From DASUAS01 sp963750045 (lineage in GTDB: Bacteria > Actinomycetota > Acidimicrobiia > IMCC26256 > DASPTH01), in the NCBI GenBank assembly GCA_963750045.1, contig CAVVPD010000007.1, positions 62,001 to 126,000 of the forward strand: a stretch of 64,000 nt of DNA, written 5' to 3'. The position numbers were made by a program, and so were the translations under genes. The notes under the pieces are model-generated. The model did no database searches, was not told the DNA's origin, and saw only the letters and a list, made by a program, of their open reading frames with translations. Shown in pieces: positions 54,794 to 64,000 of the stretch (its first letter is position 1; every line of letters starts with the position of its first letter).

Positions 54794-56263
54794 TCAGAGC
54801 GTCGCAGTTCCCGACTTCCGGAGCGGCACCGTGAGGTGCACCCGCGTCCCGTTGTCGCTGCGGAGCTCGATGGTGCCGCCGAGCTCGCTGGTCACCAATG
54901 CGTGCACGATCGAGAGCCCGAGACCCCCGGACTGCTCCACCGAGAAGCCCGGCGGGAGGCCCACGCCGTCGTCCACGACGTCGACCACCAGCTGACCGTC
55001 GTCACGCGAGAGCTGCACGCAGATGTTGCCGGTGGTGCGCGCGTCGATTCCCGTGAACGCGTGATCGACGGCGTTCTGCATGAGCTCGTTGAGCACCACC
55101 GCCAGGGGTGTGGCCAGATCGCCCGGCAGGAGCCCGGCGTCGCCCTCGACCGCCAGACGGAGGTCACGGTCGGGGCCGGTGACGGTCTCCGCCACCACCC
55201 GCACGAGCGGCTGCACGATGTCGTCGAAGCGGACGACGTCGCCGGCGTCACGGGAGAGCGTCTCGTGCACGATGGCGATGGAGCGGATCCGGCGCTCCGA
55301 CTCCTCGATCGCCGCCTGGGCCTCGGGCGACTGCAACCGACGCCCCTGCAGGCGCAACAGCGCGGCGATGGTCTGCAGGTTGTTCTTCACCCGATGGTGG
55401 ATCTCGCGGATCGTCGCGTCCTTCGAGAGCAGGAGACGGTCGCGGCGGCGGAGGTCGGTGACGTCGCGCAGCAGCACGAGCACCCCCACGACGCGATCGC
55501 CTTCGAGTTGCGGGATGGCCTGGACCAGCAGCGACGTCTCCCCGCGCTCGATCTCCTCCGTGACGGGCAGCCGCGCCCGGATCGCGACGTCGACGGCATC
55601 CTGATCGAAGCCGATCTCGGCGAGGTGCACGCCCGACGTGTAGGAATGGATGCCGAGACGGTGCATCGAGCTGACCGCGTTCGGGCTGGCGAAACGCACC
55701 CGCAGGTCGGGATCGAGCAGCACCACGCCGTCGCCGACCCGCGGGGCGTCCTCGAACTCGTCGTCGTCCTGGCGGAACGGGAAGGTGCCCTCGGCGATCA
55801 TGTCGGCGAAACGGTTGAAGGTCGAGAGGTAGAACTGCTCGAGCTCGCCGAGTTGACGACCCAGCGTCGGCCGCACCTCGCGGGTGACGACGGCGACCAC
55901 CGCGCCGGCGTGTCGCACCGGGATGCACTGGACGTGCGCCCGTTCGGCCGACCCGAGAAGCGGCGAATCGCCCTCGACCATCTCGCCGGTGCGGAACGCT
56001 CGCGACACGAGGGGACGGGCCACCTCGTCGATGACCTGGCCCACGAGATCCATGGGGTAGACGGTCTGGCCGGTGGTCGGGCGGACCTGCGCGAGCACCA
56101 CCGAGCGGCTCCCGTCTTCACCCACGACCGGCGCGAGCAGGAGGAGGTCCGAGAAGCACAGGTCGGAGAGCGCCTGCCACGACGCGGCCAGGCGCTGCAC
56201 GTGACGAAGCGATTCACCCCACAGGGCGGTCTTCGTCCGGGCCTGTTCGAAGAACGTGGTCAC
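54794..56263 (-). CDS. pdtaS: PdtaS-like sensor histidine kinase
   Basis: A 489-residue soluble kinase: N-terminal GAF-like sensor (about 1-155), PAS domain with VLLDPDLRVRFASPNAVSS (about 175-290), HisKA_2 with the phospho-acceptor REIHHRVKNNLQT near 300, and HATPase with VLNELMQNAVDHAF and DDGVGLPPG. This is the layout of mycobacterial PdtaS, which signals to the RNA-binding antiterminator PdtaR; no pdtaR gene is in the window. The GTG at 56263 overlaps the stop of the upstream ATPase gene (GTGA, 56260-56263). No transmembrane helix is seen. Confidence 0.87.
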   Translation of the reverse strand: MTTFFEQARTKTALWGESLRHVQRLAASWQALSDLCFSDLLLLAPVVGEDGSRSVVLAQVRPTTGQTVYPMDLVGQVIDEVARPLVSRAFRTGEMVEGDSPLLGSAERAHVQCIPVRHAGAVVAVVTREVRPTLGRQLGELEQFYLSTFNRFADMIAEGTFPFRQDDDEFEDAPRVGDGVVLLDPDLRVRFASPNAVSSMHRLGIHSYTSGVHLAEIGFDQDAVDVAIRARLPVTEEIERGETSLLVQAIPQLEGDRVVGVLVLLRDVTDLRRRDRLLLSKDATIREIHHRVKNNLQTIAALLRLQGRRLQSPEAQAAIEESERRIRSIAIVHETLSRDAGDVVRFDDIVQPLVRVVAETVTGPDRDLRLAVEGDAGLLPGDLATPLAVVLNELMQNAVDHAFTGIDARTTGNICVQLSRDDGQLVVDVVDDGVGLPPGFSVEQSGGLGLSIVHALVTSELGGTIELRSDNGTRVHLTVPLRKSGTATL

Positions 56264-57516
56264 GGCGCGATCGTACCGGGGGGCCCGCTCGACGGCGGGA
56301 CCGCCGCCGCGCCCTGGGCGAACAGCACCTCCCCGATGCGCGCGAGTCCACGCACGTCGGCGATGTCGGCGTCGAAGCTCGGCACGCTCACCACCACCTC
56401 GGGCCCGGGAGACGCCAGACGACCGAGCTCTGCCCGCAACTCGGCCTCGCGCCGGGCGACTACCTCGTAGTTGTGGAACGAGTCGGCGAGGGTGCGCAGC
56501 ACCCGCGCGGTGCTGGTCGCGTCGCCGAGCGCCGCGTTCTCGCCCTGCGCCGCGAGCTCCTGGCCGATCGCGTCACCGTCGCGTGCGAGCGTGTCGGCTG
56601 CGTGCTCCCCGTCGGCGGAGAGTAGATAGTCGGGAAGCGTCTTGTTGAGCACGAGTGCGCCGAGGTGGAAGTCGCGGGCAGCCAGCTCCTGGCAGAACGT
56701 CTCCGCTTCGCGCAACGGCGCGCCCTCGAGCGTGGTGACGACCGCGAACGTGGTTCGGCGGTCGTGCAGCAGCTGCTCGACCGAATTGGCGCGCTCGACG
56801 AACCCGCCGTACATCGACTGGAAGTTGAGGAAGAACTCGGCGATGTCCTGCAGGAACTGGCTGCCGAGGATGCGATCGGCCATCTGGTAGAAGGGGCGAC
56901 TCGCGACGTTGAGCATGCGGCCGCCGCGGCCGCCGCCGAGGCGGTACGGCATGGTGAGCCACCGCAGGAGGCGACCGCCGAAGAACTCGGCCATCCGCGC
57001 CGGTGCTTCGAGGAAGTCGATCGCGTTGCGGGTGGGCGGTGTGTCGATCACGATCAGGTCGTACTCTCCGCTCGCGTGGACCTCGTAGAGACGTTCCATC
57101 GCGATGTAGTCGTGGCTCTGCACGAAGCGGCTGGTGACGTTGTGGTACATCCGGTTGTCGAGGATGCGGTACGCCGTCGCCTCGTCGGGCGCGTGGCGGA
57201 GGACCAGCTCGTCCCACGACCGCTTGGTGTCGAGCATGGCCGCCCACAGCTCGCCCCGCGGTTCCACACCGAGCTCGGCGTAGGCGTCGAGCGGCACCCG
57301 GCGCGCGACGTTGCCGAACTCCTCGAGCCCGAGCGCGTCGGCGAGGCGACGGGCCGGATCGATGGTGAGGACCAGCACCTTGCCGCCGAGCCGCACGGCT
57401 GCGGTCAGGGCCGACGCCGCCGCCACGGACGTCTTGCCCACCCCGCCGGAGCCGCAGAACACCACGACCTCGCGCGAAGCGAGCAGCGCGGCAAGTGACG
57501 GCGCGGCGTCGGTCAT
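56260..57516 (-). CDS. Get3/ArsA-like anion-transporting-type ATPase (second of pair)
   Basis: A 418-residue deviant-Walker ATPase: P-loop VFCGSGGVGKTSVAAAS, TIDPARRLADALG (switch I, the A-loop), DLIVIDTPPTRNAIDFLEAP (switch II). It lacks arsenite-binding cysteines in an obvious pattern, so it is closer to Get3-like proteins than to arsenite pumps. In M. tuberculosis the pair Rv3679/Rv3680 has this form. It follows the sister gene by 10 bases and is coupled to the kinase gene downstream. Confidence 0.85.
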   Translation of the reverse strand: MTDAAPSLAALLASREVVVFCGSGGVGKTSVAAASALTAAVRLGGKVLVLTIDPARRLADALGLEEFGNVARRVPLDAYAELGVEPRGELWAAMLDTKRSWDELVLRHAPDEATAYRILDNRMYHNVTSRFVQSHDYIAMERLYEVHASGEYDLIVIDTPPTRNAIDFLEAPARMAEFFGGRLLRWLTMPYRLGGGRGGRMLNVASRPFYQMADRILGSQFLQDIAEFFLNFQSMYGGFVERANSVEQLLHDRRTTFAVVTTLEGAPLREAETFCQELAARDFHLGALVLNKTLPDYLLSADGEHAADTLARDGDAIGQELAAQGENAALGDATSTARVLRTLADSFHNYEVVARREAELRAELGRLASPGPEVVVSVPSFDADIADVRGLARIGEVLFAQGAAAVPPSSGPPGTIAP

Positions 57517-57526
57517 GCGCCGAGCC

Positions 57527-58489
57527 TCATCCGAGCTCCTGCCCCAGCGCCTCGGCCACCATCCGGGTCACGCGCAACCCGTGATCGCGCACGAACAGGT
57601 ACGGGATCAGGAGGAGCGGGAGGTCCACCTGCTCGCGCAAGTGGGCGAGGTGGCCCGAACGGCTCCGGCGCATGGAGACGGCCAACCGGGCCGCGTCGAG
57701 CACCGCGGTCACGCCCGGGCCGGCGCGCTCTCGGAGCACGTCGGCGGGCGTCGGCTGCCGCAACGACTCGAAGACCTCCTCGTCGGCGTGGGTGAACAAC
57801 TCGGGCAACACGCGGTTCACGATGACCACACCGAGGGGCACGTCGAGCTCCTGGCGGGCGCGCGCCACCAGCTCGATCGTCTCGTTGACGGGCATCTCCT
57901 CCGCCGCGGTCACGACGTTGAGCGCCGTGAGCGCGGGATCGGACAGCAGCTCGACCATCCAGTCGGTCTGGTTGCGCACCGGACCGACCTGCACCAGGTC
58001 CTGGATCGCGCCGGGCGCATCGAGCTGGCTGATCACGTGCCCGGTCGCTGCCGCGTCGACGACGATGAGGTCCCAGTCGGCGCGGCCCATGATCGATTCG
58101 CGCAGCTCCCAGCAGACCTTGCCGACCGTGAGGATCTCCTTCACGCCGGGCGCGGCCGTCGCCACGAAGTCGAACGCTCGGGCGAGCGGACCGATGCGGC
58201 CGAACACCGGGACCCGGGCCTGCACCTTCAGGTACTCGCGCAGCGAGGCCTCAGTGTCCATCTGCATGGCGAAGACGCCGGGGTGCACCTGGCGCGGCTC
58301 GAAGCCGACGGGCGCATGCTCGAACAGGGCGGTGAGGTTGTTCTTGGCGTCGACCTCGACCAGCAGGACCCGCTTGCCGTGTTCGGCGGCGAGCAACACG
58401 GTCGCGGCGGTGACGGTGCTCTTGCCCACTCCACCCTTGCCGGTGAAGAACAGGAGCCGGCGATCGAGCAGCGCGGGCGCCGGACCCAT
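57527..58489 (-). CDS. Get3/ArsA-like ATPase (first of pair)
   Basis: A 320-residue deviant-Walker ATPase with P-loop FFTGKGGVGKSTVTAA (signature lysine K-G-G-V-G-K), VDAKNNLTALF and DLIVVDAAATGHVISQLDAP. It is the smaller partner of the protein at 56260, and the two probably act as a heteromer, as the similar mycobacterial pair does. The ATG at 58489 is preceded by GGACGG; a GTG at 58492 is the alternative. The DUF3107 gene ends upstream. Confidence 0.85.
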   Translation of the reverse strand: MGPAPALLDRRLLFFTGKGGVGKSTVTAATVLLAAEHGKRVLLVEVDAKNNLTALFEHAPVGFEPRQVHPGVFAMQMDTEASLREYLKVQARVPVFGRIGPLARAFDFVATAAPGVKEILTVGKVCWELRESIMGRADWDLIVVDAAATGHVISQLDAPGAIQDLVQVGPVRNQTDWMVELLSDPALTALNVVTAAEEMPVNETIELVARARQELDVPLGVVIVNRVLPELFTHADEEVFESLRQPTPADVLRERAGPGVTAVLDAARLAVSMRRSRSGHLAHLREQVDLPLLLIPYLFVRDHGLRVTRMVAEALGQELG

Positions 58490-58511
58490 CACCCGTCCAT
58501 CACCGGTCGAA

Positions 58512-58739
58512 CTAGCGGCCGAAGCCGACGCGCTTGTTCGCTCCGTCTTCGTCGACCTCGACGTAGGCGATCTTGTCGGCGGGGATCCCGAGCCGACGAC
58601 CCTTGGTGTCGGTGATCCAGACGATCGCCGCGCCGCCCTTCACCGCGTCGTCGATCGTGGCGACGATCTCGTCGGCGGTTCCGTCGAGTTCGACGCTGAG
58701 CTCCTTGGGCGTGTGCACGACACCGATGCGAAGTTCCAT
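58512..58739 (-). CDS. DUF3107 family protein
   Basis: A 75-residue actinobacterial conserved protein: MELRIGVVHTPKELSVELDG, then AIVWITDTKGRRLGIPADK and IAYVEVDEDGANKRVGFG. It fits the DUF3107 family (M. tuberculosis Rv3208A-like) in length and sequence. The function is not established. Located just upstream of the Get3-like pair, it may be co-transcribed with it (22-base gap). Confidence 0.85.
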   Translation of the reverse strand: MELRIGVVHTPKELSVELDGTADEIVATIDDAVKGGAAIVWITDTKGRRLGIPADKIAYVEVDEDGANKRVGFGR

Positions 58740-58769
58740 GAGCCGAATCTAGTGGCCGCTCCGCGCCGT

Positions 58770-59871
58770 TCAAGCCTCGAACTGCGCCCGGGACCGCGGA
58801 CGGCCGCCGGGACCGCTGTACGCGAGGCCGAATCCGGGCTCCGTGGCGAACTCCACCTCCCCCATCGTGGCGCGGGCCGCGTGCCATGCGTCGACGAGCC
58901 GGTCCTCGGCGGCGTACTCGAACGGATCGGTGAGGGTGTGCTCCTCGGTCGACCCGTGGATCGGGTGTTCGGCCAGCCACCGGGCGGTGCGGGCCAACGC
59001 CTCGCGGGCGGGCACGGGGTCGCGATAGCCGAGATCGGTGCGCACGCGGCTGACGTCGAGCACCCGGTGGGTGGGCAGCGGCTGCGCGAGCAACGGCCGG
59101 GCGGGCACGGCCAGGTCGTAGGGCATCGACACGATCTCGAACGTGTGCCCGAGCGCGGTTGCGATGATGTCGACCACCTGGCGCACCGACAGGACCTCCT
59201 CGTCCCCGATGTTGAAGATCTTCCCCGCGGCCGCGTCGGGCTCGTCGAGCGCGAGCAGGAGGGCGTGGGCGATGTTCTCGGTGTAGCCGTGGTGATGAAG
59301 GGTGAGACCGTCGTCGGCGACCACGATGCGGTCACGGCCGTCGAGGACAGCGCCGCACCACGATCCACTCCCGTGGCGTCAGCTGGTAGGGCCCGTACAC
59401 GTAGGGGTACCGGAAATGCGTCGCGTCGGGATGAGCGGCGAAGACCGCCCGCTCGGTGCGGACGATGCGGTAGCCCTTCTCGTCTTCTTCGGGCACCTCG
59501 ACCGTGGGCGCATCCTCGGCCACCGGCACGGGCAGGCCGGGGGGCTCGTACAGCCACACGTTCATCCACCCGCGGTACGCGGGCACCCCGCCGACGGAGA
59601 TCACCCGGCCGGTGTGGCCGCGCAGGACCTCGGCGATCATCCGGAGGCGTCCGTACATCGCGTACGTGACGTCGAACGTGGTGCCGGCGAGCACGTCGCG
59701 CAGCGACGCCTCGTCGTACGGATCGGCGTGAAGGTGCTCGACGGTCGCCGGAGTCTCGTCGCGCTCGTGGGTACCCCGGTGGAGGATGGCAACCCGGTGC
59801 CCGCGGTCCACCAGGCCCTGCACGAGCGGGATCCCCGTCGGTCCGGTCCCCCCGATCACCAGGACGTGCAT
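58770..59871 (-). CDS. NAD-dependent epimerase/dehydratase family protein, frame broken near 59350-59353
   Basis: About 367 residues of the extended SDR fold. From the ATG at 59871 the start reads MHVLVIGGTGPTGIPLVQGL, with RVISVGGVPAYRG and ATHFRYPYVYGPYQLTPREW. The second frame reads VLDGRDRIVVADDGLTLHH, then IAHALLLALD, FNIGDEEVLSVRQVV. A CG restored at 59350-59353 joins them as VVRRAVLDGRD. The serine-Tyr-x3-Lys triad is not obvious, so it may be an atypical, NmrA-like member. An ATG at 59892 is an alternative start. Substrate unknown. Confidence 0.82.
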
Positions 59872-59904
59872 GAGACCGAGGCTACCGGGCATAGTCTCCC
59901 GGCG

Positions 59905-60642
59905 ATGTCCGACACCTGGCCCACCGAGCTCACCGGCACCGTCAACTTCCGCGACCTGGGCGGCCGCCCGACGCCGGTCGGGCAAGTCCGCTTCGGGCGC
60001 GTGTACCGCAGCGACTCGCTCGCCCACGTCGTGCCCGCCGACGTCGAGCACCTGGTGGAAGCGCGCGGCGTACGCACCGTCGTCGACCTGCGCGGCGTGA
60101 CGGAGGTCGACGCCTATCCGAACCACCCGATCCGCGATGCGGGCGCCACGGTCCACCACGTGCCCCTCATCGACCCGGCGAAGCGCGAGTCGTCGGGGTT
60201 CGAGTGGGAGACGATGACCCTCGTCGACCTCTACCGCTTCATCCTCGAGAGCGCGGGCCCGCAGTTCGTCGAGGTCTTGCAGATCATCGCCGAGCCGGCC
60301 AACCATCCGCTCGTGTTCCACTGCGCAGCCGGGAAGGACCGCGCCGGGCTGATCGCCGCGACCGTGCTCGGGCTGCTCCAGGTCGACGAGGCGGAGATCG
60401 TCGCCGACTACGCGCAGACCGCGGCGGCACTCGACGCGTTGAAGGCCCGCGCCCAGAAGCGGGCCGAAGGCACCGGCCGCCCTCCCGCCGACCGCTTCAT
60501 GACCGCCGAGGCCGACACGATGCGGCAGGTCCTCGGTTGGTTGCGCGCCGAGCACGGCGGCATCGAGCGGTACATGCTCGACCACGGACTCGCCGCCGGC
60601 GAGATCGACGTGCTCCGAGCGGCACTCGTCGAACCCGCGTGA
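59905..60642 (+). CDS. protein tyrosine/serine phosphatase
   Basis: A 245-residue Y_phosphatase3-type enzyme. NFRDLGGRPTPVG at the N-terminus, and the P-loop VFHCAAGKDRAGLIAATVLGLLQ (HC-x5-R with Lys-Asp, residues near 137-147), are the signature of the lipid/tyrosine phosphatase group that includes MptpB. No signal peptide is present. It is divergent from the epimerase gene (33 bases apart) and 12 bases upstream of the LLM gene, so it is probably co-transcribed with it. Confidence 0.9.
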   Translation: MSDTWPTELTGTVNFRDLGGRPTPVGQVRFGRVYRSDSLAHVVPADVEHLVEARGVRTVVDLRGVTEVDAYPNHPIRDAGATVHHVPLIDPAKRESSGFEWETMTLVDLYRFILESAGPQFVEVLQIIAEPANHPLVFHCAAGKDRAGLIAATVLGLLQVDEAEIVADYAQTAAALDALKARAQKRAEGTGRPPADRFMTAEADTMRQVLGWLRAEHGGIERYMLDHGLAAGEIDVLRAALVEPA

Positions 60643-60654
60643 GAGAGGCCTGAC

Positions 60655-61658
60655 GTGCTCATCGACTCCAACCTGGGCGGCATCGACGAGACCCGGGCGA
60701 CGGCGGTGGCGAGCGAGGCCGCCGGCTACGCCGGGCTCTGGACCGGTGAGACCTCCCACGATCCCTTCCTGCAGCTGCTCCAGGCGGCGGAAGCGACCGA
60801 GCGGGTGACCCTCGGCACGTCGATCGCCATCGCCTTCGGTCGTACGCCGATGACGCTCGCCAACACCGCCTTCGACCTCGCGCGCACTCGCGGGGACGCT
60901 TCGTGCTCGGTCTCGGCTCGCAGGTGAAGCCGCACATCGAGCGCAGGTTCTCGATGCCGTGGTCCCACCCCGCGGCCCGCATGCGCGAGTTCGTTGCCGC
61001 CCTCCGGGCGATCTGGGCCAGCTGGCAGAACGGCGCCAAGCTCGACTTCCGCGGTGACTTCTACACCCACACCCTGATGACGCCCTTCTTCTCGCCGTCG
61101 CCCCACGAGTGGGGCGCGCCTCCCGTCTACCTGGCCGGCGTGGGCAAGCTCATGACCGAAGTCGCGGGTGAGGTGTGCGACGGTTTCTTCTTCCATGCCT
61201 TCACCACTCCGGCCTACCTGCGCGAGGTCACGCTGCCCGCACTGGCACGCGGGCGCGCCGCGGGGGGTCACGACTCGCTCGAGGGCTTCGCCATCGCCGG
61301 GCCCGCGTTCACCTGCGTCGGGCGCACCGACGAGGAGCTCGCCACCGCGATACGCGGCGCCAAGGAGCAGATCGCGTTCTACGCATCGACCCCCGCGTAC
61401 CGGGGCGTGCTGGAGCACCACGGGTGGGGTGACCTCCAACCGGAGCTGACCCGCTTGTCGAAGGAAGGAAAGTGGCAGGAGATGGGCGACGTCATCGGCG
61501 ACGATGTCGTGCGCACCTTCGCCGCGGTCGGCGACGTTGCCACCGTGGCCCGCGAGCTGCGCGAGCGCTGGGACGCGGCCACCCGGCTGACGTTCTACAT
61601 GCCCTACCGGGCCGACGACTCGGTGCGCACGGAGCTGCTGGCGGAGCTCGCCGGCTAG
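60655..61658 (+). CDS. LLM-class F420-dependent oxidoreductase, frame broken at 60892-60895
   Basis: About 335 residues of the luciferase-like family. The GTG at 60655 reads MLIDSNLGGIDETRATAV, then GLWTGETSHDPFLQLLQAAEATERVTLGT and NTAFDLARTRG. The second frame begins RFVLGLGSQVKPHIERRF and continues to VYLAGVGKLMTEVAGEVCDG. One G added to the run at 60892-60895 joins them as TRGGRFVLGLGSQ. The start pattern and SQVKPHIERRF segment fit the F420-dependent group. Substrate unknown. Confidence 0.85.
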
Positions 61659-61727
61659 ACCGCGAGTGCCGTGACGGGCGACCGTCGTCCGGCTCGGGGG
61701 AACAGGTCTTCGTGGCGGCGCGACTAC

Positions 61728-61743
61728 TTGACGCTTTCGTCAA
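61728..61743. promoter_or_regulatory. inverted repeat in a promoter upstream of the phosphotransferase
   Basis: TTGACG and CGTCAA, separated by CTTT, form an exact 16-base inverted repeat. TTGACG also matches a sigma-70 -35 element, and TAACGT at 61752-61757 lies 18 bases on as a possible -10, so the repeat overlaps the promoter. A regulator bound here would block transcription of the gene at 61789. The 130-base gap 61659-61788 holds no gene. Confidence 0.5.
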
Positions 61744-61788
61744 CTTCGTCGTAACGTGGCACCCCGTCGGCCGAGCCGGGGGGTTGTG

Positions 61789-63150
61789 GTGACCGTTGCA
61801 CAAGAGTCTGGATCGCGGGCTGACACGGAGGCGATCGCCAGCTGGTTGACGACGAACGTCGGCGGGACGGTGACATCGATCAGTCGACAGCCCCGTTGGC
61901 GCCCGGTCTGGTTCGTGGAGCTCGACCGCGACGGTCAGACCCTGGAGCTGTGCGTGCGCGGCGATCGCACGGACGTCGAGCTGGTGTTTCCCCTCGACCA
62001 CGAGATGCGCTTCCAAGCCCTGCTCTCCGAGCAGGGGATCCCGGTTCCCAAGGTGTACGGGTGGATCGACGACGTTCACGCGTTCGTGATGGACACGATC
62101 CCAGGGCGACCGGACTTCAACGGTGTCAGCGATGACACGCGCGACACAGTGGTCGACGAGTACGTGCAGGCGCTCGCGCGGTTGCATCAGCTCGACATCG
62201 GGCCCTTCGTCGAGGCCGGCATCGAGCGCGCAGCCAGCCCGGAGGACTCGGGAATGCTGGGTATGGCCCGGTTCGAGGCCGTGTACCGCCGTCAGAAGCA
62301 CCGCCCGGACCCCCTCATCGAGTTCGGGCTCGGCTGGTTCGACCGCCATCCGCCGCGGAGCCGGGGGCGGGAGCGCCCTGTGGTGTGGGACTCGGGCCAG
62401 TTCCACCACCAGGACGGACACCTGGTCTCGCTCATCGACCTCGAGCTCGGTCATCTCGGAGATCCGATGATGGACCTCGCCGGCTGGCGGATACGCGACA
62501 GCGTGATCCCGTTCGGCAACTTCGCCGAGATCTACGACCGCTACGCCGATCTCGTCGGCGAGCCGGTCGACCTCGATGCCATACAGCTGCACCACTTCGC
62601 GTTCACGATGTCGAACTCCTTGTCGTTCTCGGATCGCCTGCGCAACCCCCAACCCGGTACCGACTACATGACCTATCTCCAATGGTGCAACGAAACGAAT
62701 CTCTACGTCACCGAAGCGCTCGCCGAGTATCTCGAGATCGAGCTCCCGACGGTCGACGAGCCGGAGCCACACCCGAACCAGACCAGCAACACACACCAGC
62801 ACATGGTGCGATCGCTGCGTGCGATCAAGACCGACGACGAGTTCCTGCGCTACAACGTCCGCACCCTGTTCCGCCTCGCCGGACACCTGGACCGCTACAA
62901 CGACATCGGAGCCGCGACCGAACGGGCCGACCTCGATGATCTCGAGGCGCTTCTCGGTCATCGGCCCGACAACTGGCTCGAAGGCGAAGCCGAACTCGAG
63001 CGGTTCGTCCTCGCCGACGCCCCAATCGGCGAGCACGACGAGGCGTTGATCGTGCTGCTCCACAAGCGGAACCTCCGCGCGCAGATGCTGAACGGCCCGC
63101 CCGGCTCCGCCATCGCGCGCCACAACACCATCCAGTCGTTCCGAGGGTGA
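61789..63150 (+). CDS. APH-fold phosphotransferase family protein
   Basis: A 453-residue protein kinase-like/aminoglycoside phosphotransferase fold: ELVFPLDHEMRFQALLSEQGIPVPKVYGWIDD, FVMDTIPGRPDF, VVWDSGQFHHQDGHLVSLID and LELGHLGDPMMDLAGWR. The catalytic loop is the DSGQF variant instead of HGDxxxxN, but the metal aspartate of IDLELGHLGDP is kept, so it is a divergent subgroup. Such proteins are often found with acyl-CoA metabolism genes. The GTG at 61789 after GGGGGG is likely; GTG 61786 is possible. The C-terminal 150 residues are extra. Substrate unknown. Confidence 0.82.
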   Translation: MTVAQESGSRADTEAIASWLTTNVGGTVTSISRQPRWRPVWFVELDRDGQTLELCVRGDRTDVELVFPLDHEMRFQALLSEQGIPVPKVYGWIDDVHAFVMDTIPGRPDFNGVSDDTRDTVVDEYVQALARLHQLDIGPFVEAGIERAASPEDSGMLGMARFEAVYRRQKHRPDPLIEFGLGWFDRHPPRSRGRERPVVWDSGQFHHQDGHLVSLIDLELGHLGDPMMDLAGWRIRDSVIPFGNFAEIYDRYADLVGEPVDLDAIQLHHFAFTMSNSLSFSDRLRNPQPGTDYMTYLQWCNETNLYVTEALAEYLEIELPTVDEPEPHPNQTSNTHQHMVRSLRAIKTDDEFLRYNVRTLFRLAGHLDRYNDIGAATERADLDDLEALLGHRPDNWLEGEAELERFVLADAPIGEHDEALIVLLHKRNLRAQMLNGPPGSAIARHNTIQSFRG

Positions 63151-63340
63151 CGCTCCGGGCGATCACGGGAACGGCGCCGAACCCCGACTGGCCCGGGCCA
63201 AGAGCGAACGATCTGTGCGCACGATCTGGTCTTGCCGCTGCACGACCAAGGTGAGCGAGATCGACAGCGCTCCACCACCACTTCACTGACGAGCAAGACC
63301 TCTTCCCGCGCCGCGGCAGACCACCGCACCGCTGGCTCAC
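63151..63340. other. gap without a recognisable gene
   Basis: The 190 bases after the phosphotransferase stop carry no supported gene. One plus frame gives LHHHFTDEQDLFPR around 63270-63311, which loosely recalls a hemerythrin-like helix, but no start, stop or continuation supports it. A decayed gene leading into the short frame at 63341 is possible. No terminator hairpin with a T run was seen. Confidence 0.4.
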
Positions 63341-63495
63341 ATGCTCCTCGCCGCGATCGACGAAGCCGCGCGCTTCATCGCCAACGCCGACGATCGACGC
63401 CAGGCCCGCAACGAGGCCCGCAGAGCACTCAACCAGATACTCAACGGACTGCCTTCCGACCGGCAACGCCACCGCGAGCGCCGGCTGACGCGGCA

Positions 63496-63499
<4 letters not shown>
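63341..63499 (+). CDS. possible small protein or gene remnant, 52 residues
   Basis: The ATG at 63341 opens MLLAAIDEAARFIANADDRR and an Arg-rich helical tail ending RLTRH, stop at 63497-63499. The amino acid pattern is helix-like and G/C-third-rich, but no ribosome-binding site precedes it. It ends overlapping the convergent mrp gene by four bases. It may be the C-terminal end of a decayed gene or a chance frame; I do not recognise it. Confidence 0.3.

Positions 63500-64000
<501 letters not shown>

Noticed and set aside
56260..58489. Arsenite-resistance (arsA) operon
   Set aside because: No arsB, arsD or arsR neighbour and no clear metal-binding cysteine set. The tandem small/large ATPases fit the Get3-like pair known from mycobacteria.

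Overview
The window is very GC-rich DNA with strong G/C bias at third codon positions and many GTG/TTG starts. Its gene set is that of a high-GC actinobacterium: WhiB regulator, bacterial proteasome activator, class II DAHP synthase, fused actinobacterial 2-oxoglutarate decarboxylase (Kgd), F420-type LLM oxidoreductases and DUF3107. An Acidimicrobiia-like lineage is plausible but is inference. No tRNA, rRNA, CRISPR array, insertion sequence or phage gene was recognised.

Positions 1-38.8 kb are accessory, a dense block of CoA-linked catabolism. It contains a minus-strand operon (6381 down past 1) of HpcH/HpaI aldolase, TauD-type dioxygenase, D-2-hydroxyacid dehydrogenase, amidohydrolase and three enoyl-CoA hydratases. 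A second minus-strand operon (14071 to 7831) holds an SDR, a thiolase-like protein, DUF35, a double CaiB/BaiF CoA-transferase and a P450. There are four acyl-CoA synthetases, an acyl-CoA dehydrogenase, two MaoC-type proteins, three thiolase-like/DUF35 pairs, three amidohydrolase_2 paralogues, three TetR regulators, a second P450, an aldo/keto reductase, a D-aminoacylase-like protein and a PMP-dehydratase-like protein. Together they look like machinery for activating and beta-oxidising side chains of polycyclic or branched substrates (steroid- or terpenoid-like), with retro-aldol cleavage by the thiolase-like/DUF35 pairs. The substrates are not readable from sequence. Several TetR genes face their target gene across a short palindrome.

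Positions 39-64 kb are mostly core: a cyclase/NB-ARC/TPR regulator, bpa, aroG, kgd, a methyltransferase, small membrane proteins, an MFS transporter, dapA, type 5 uracil-DNA glycosylase, lipid kinase, glycerophosphodiesterase, whiB next to a PdtaS-like kinase, a Get3-like ATPase pair, DUF3107, an epimerase, a tyrosine phosphatase, an LLM oxidoreductase, a phosphotransferase and the end of mrp.

A striking property of the sequence is 17 single breaks in otherwise good reading frames, including kgd and mrp. Fifteen are repaired by restoring one CG dinucleotide in a short CG-rich run, and two by restoring one G in a G run. I therefore treat the affected genes as probably intact in the organism and give their full inferred spans. 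Two other lesions look different: a quinone oxidoreductase reduced to its two ends (22363-22480), and a methyltransferase that seems to lack an internal block.
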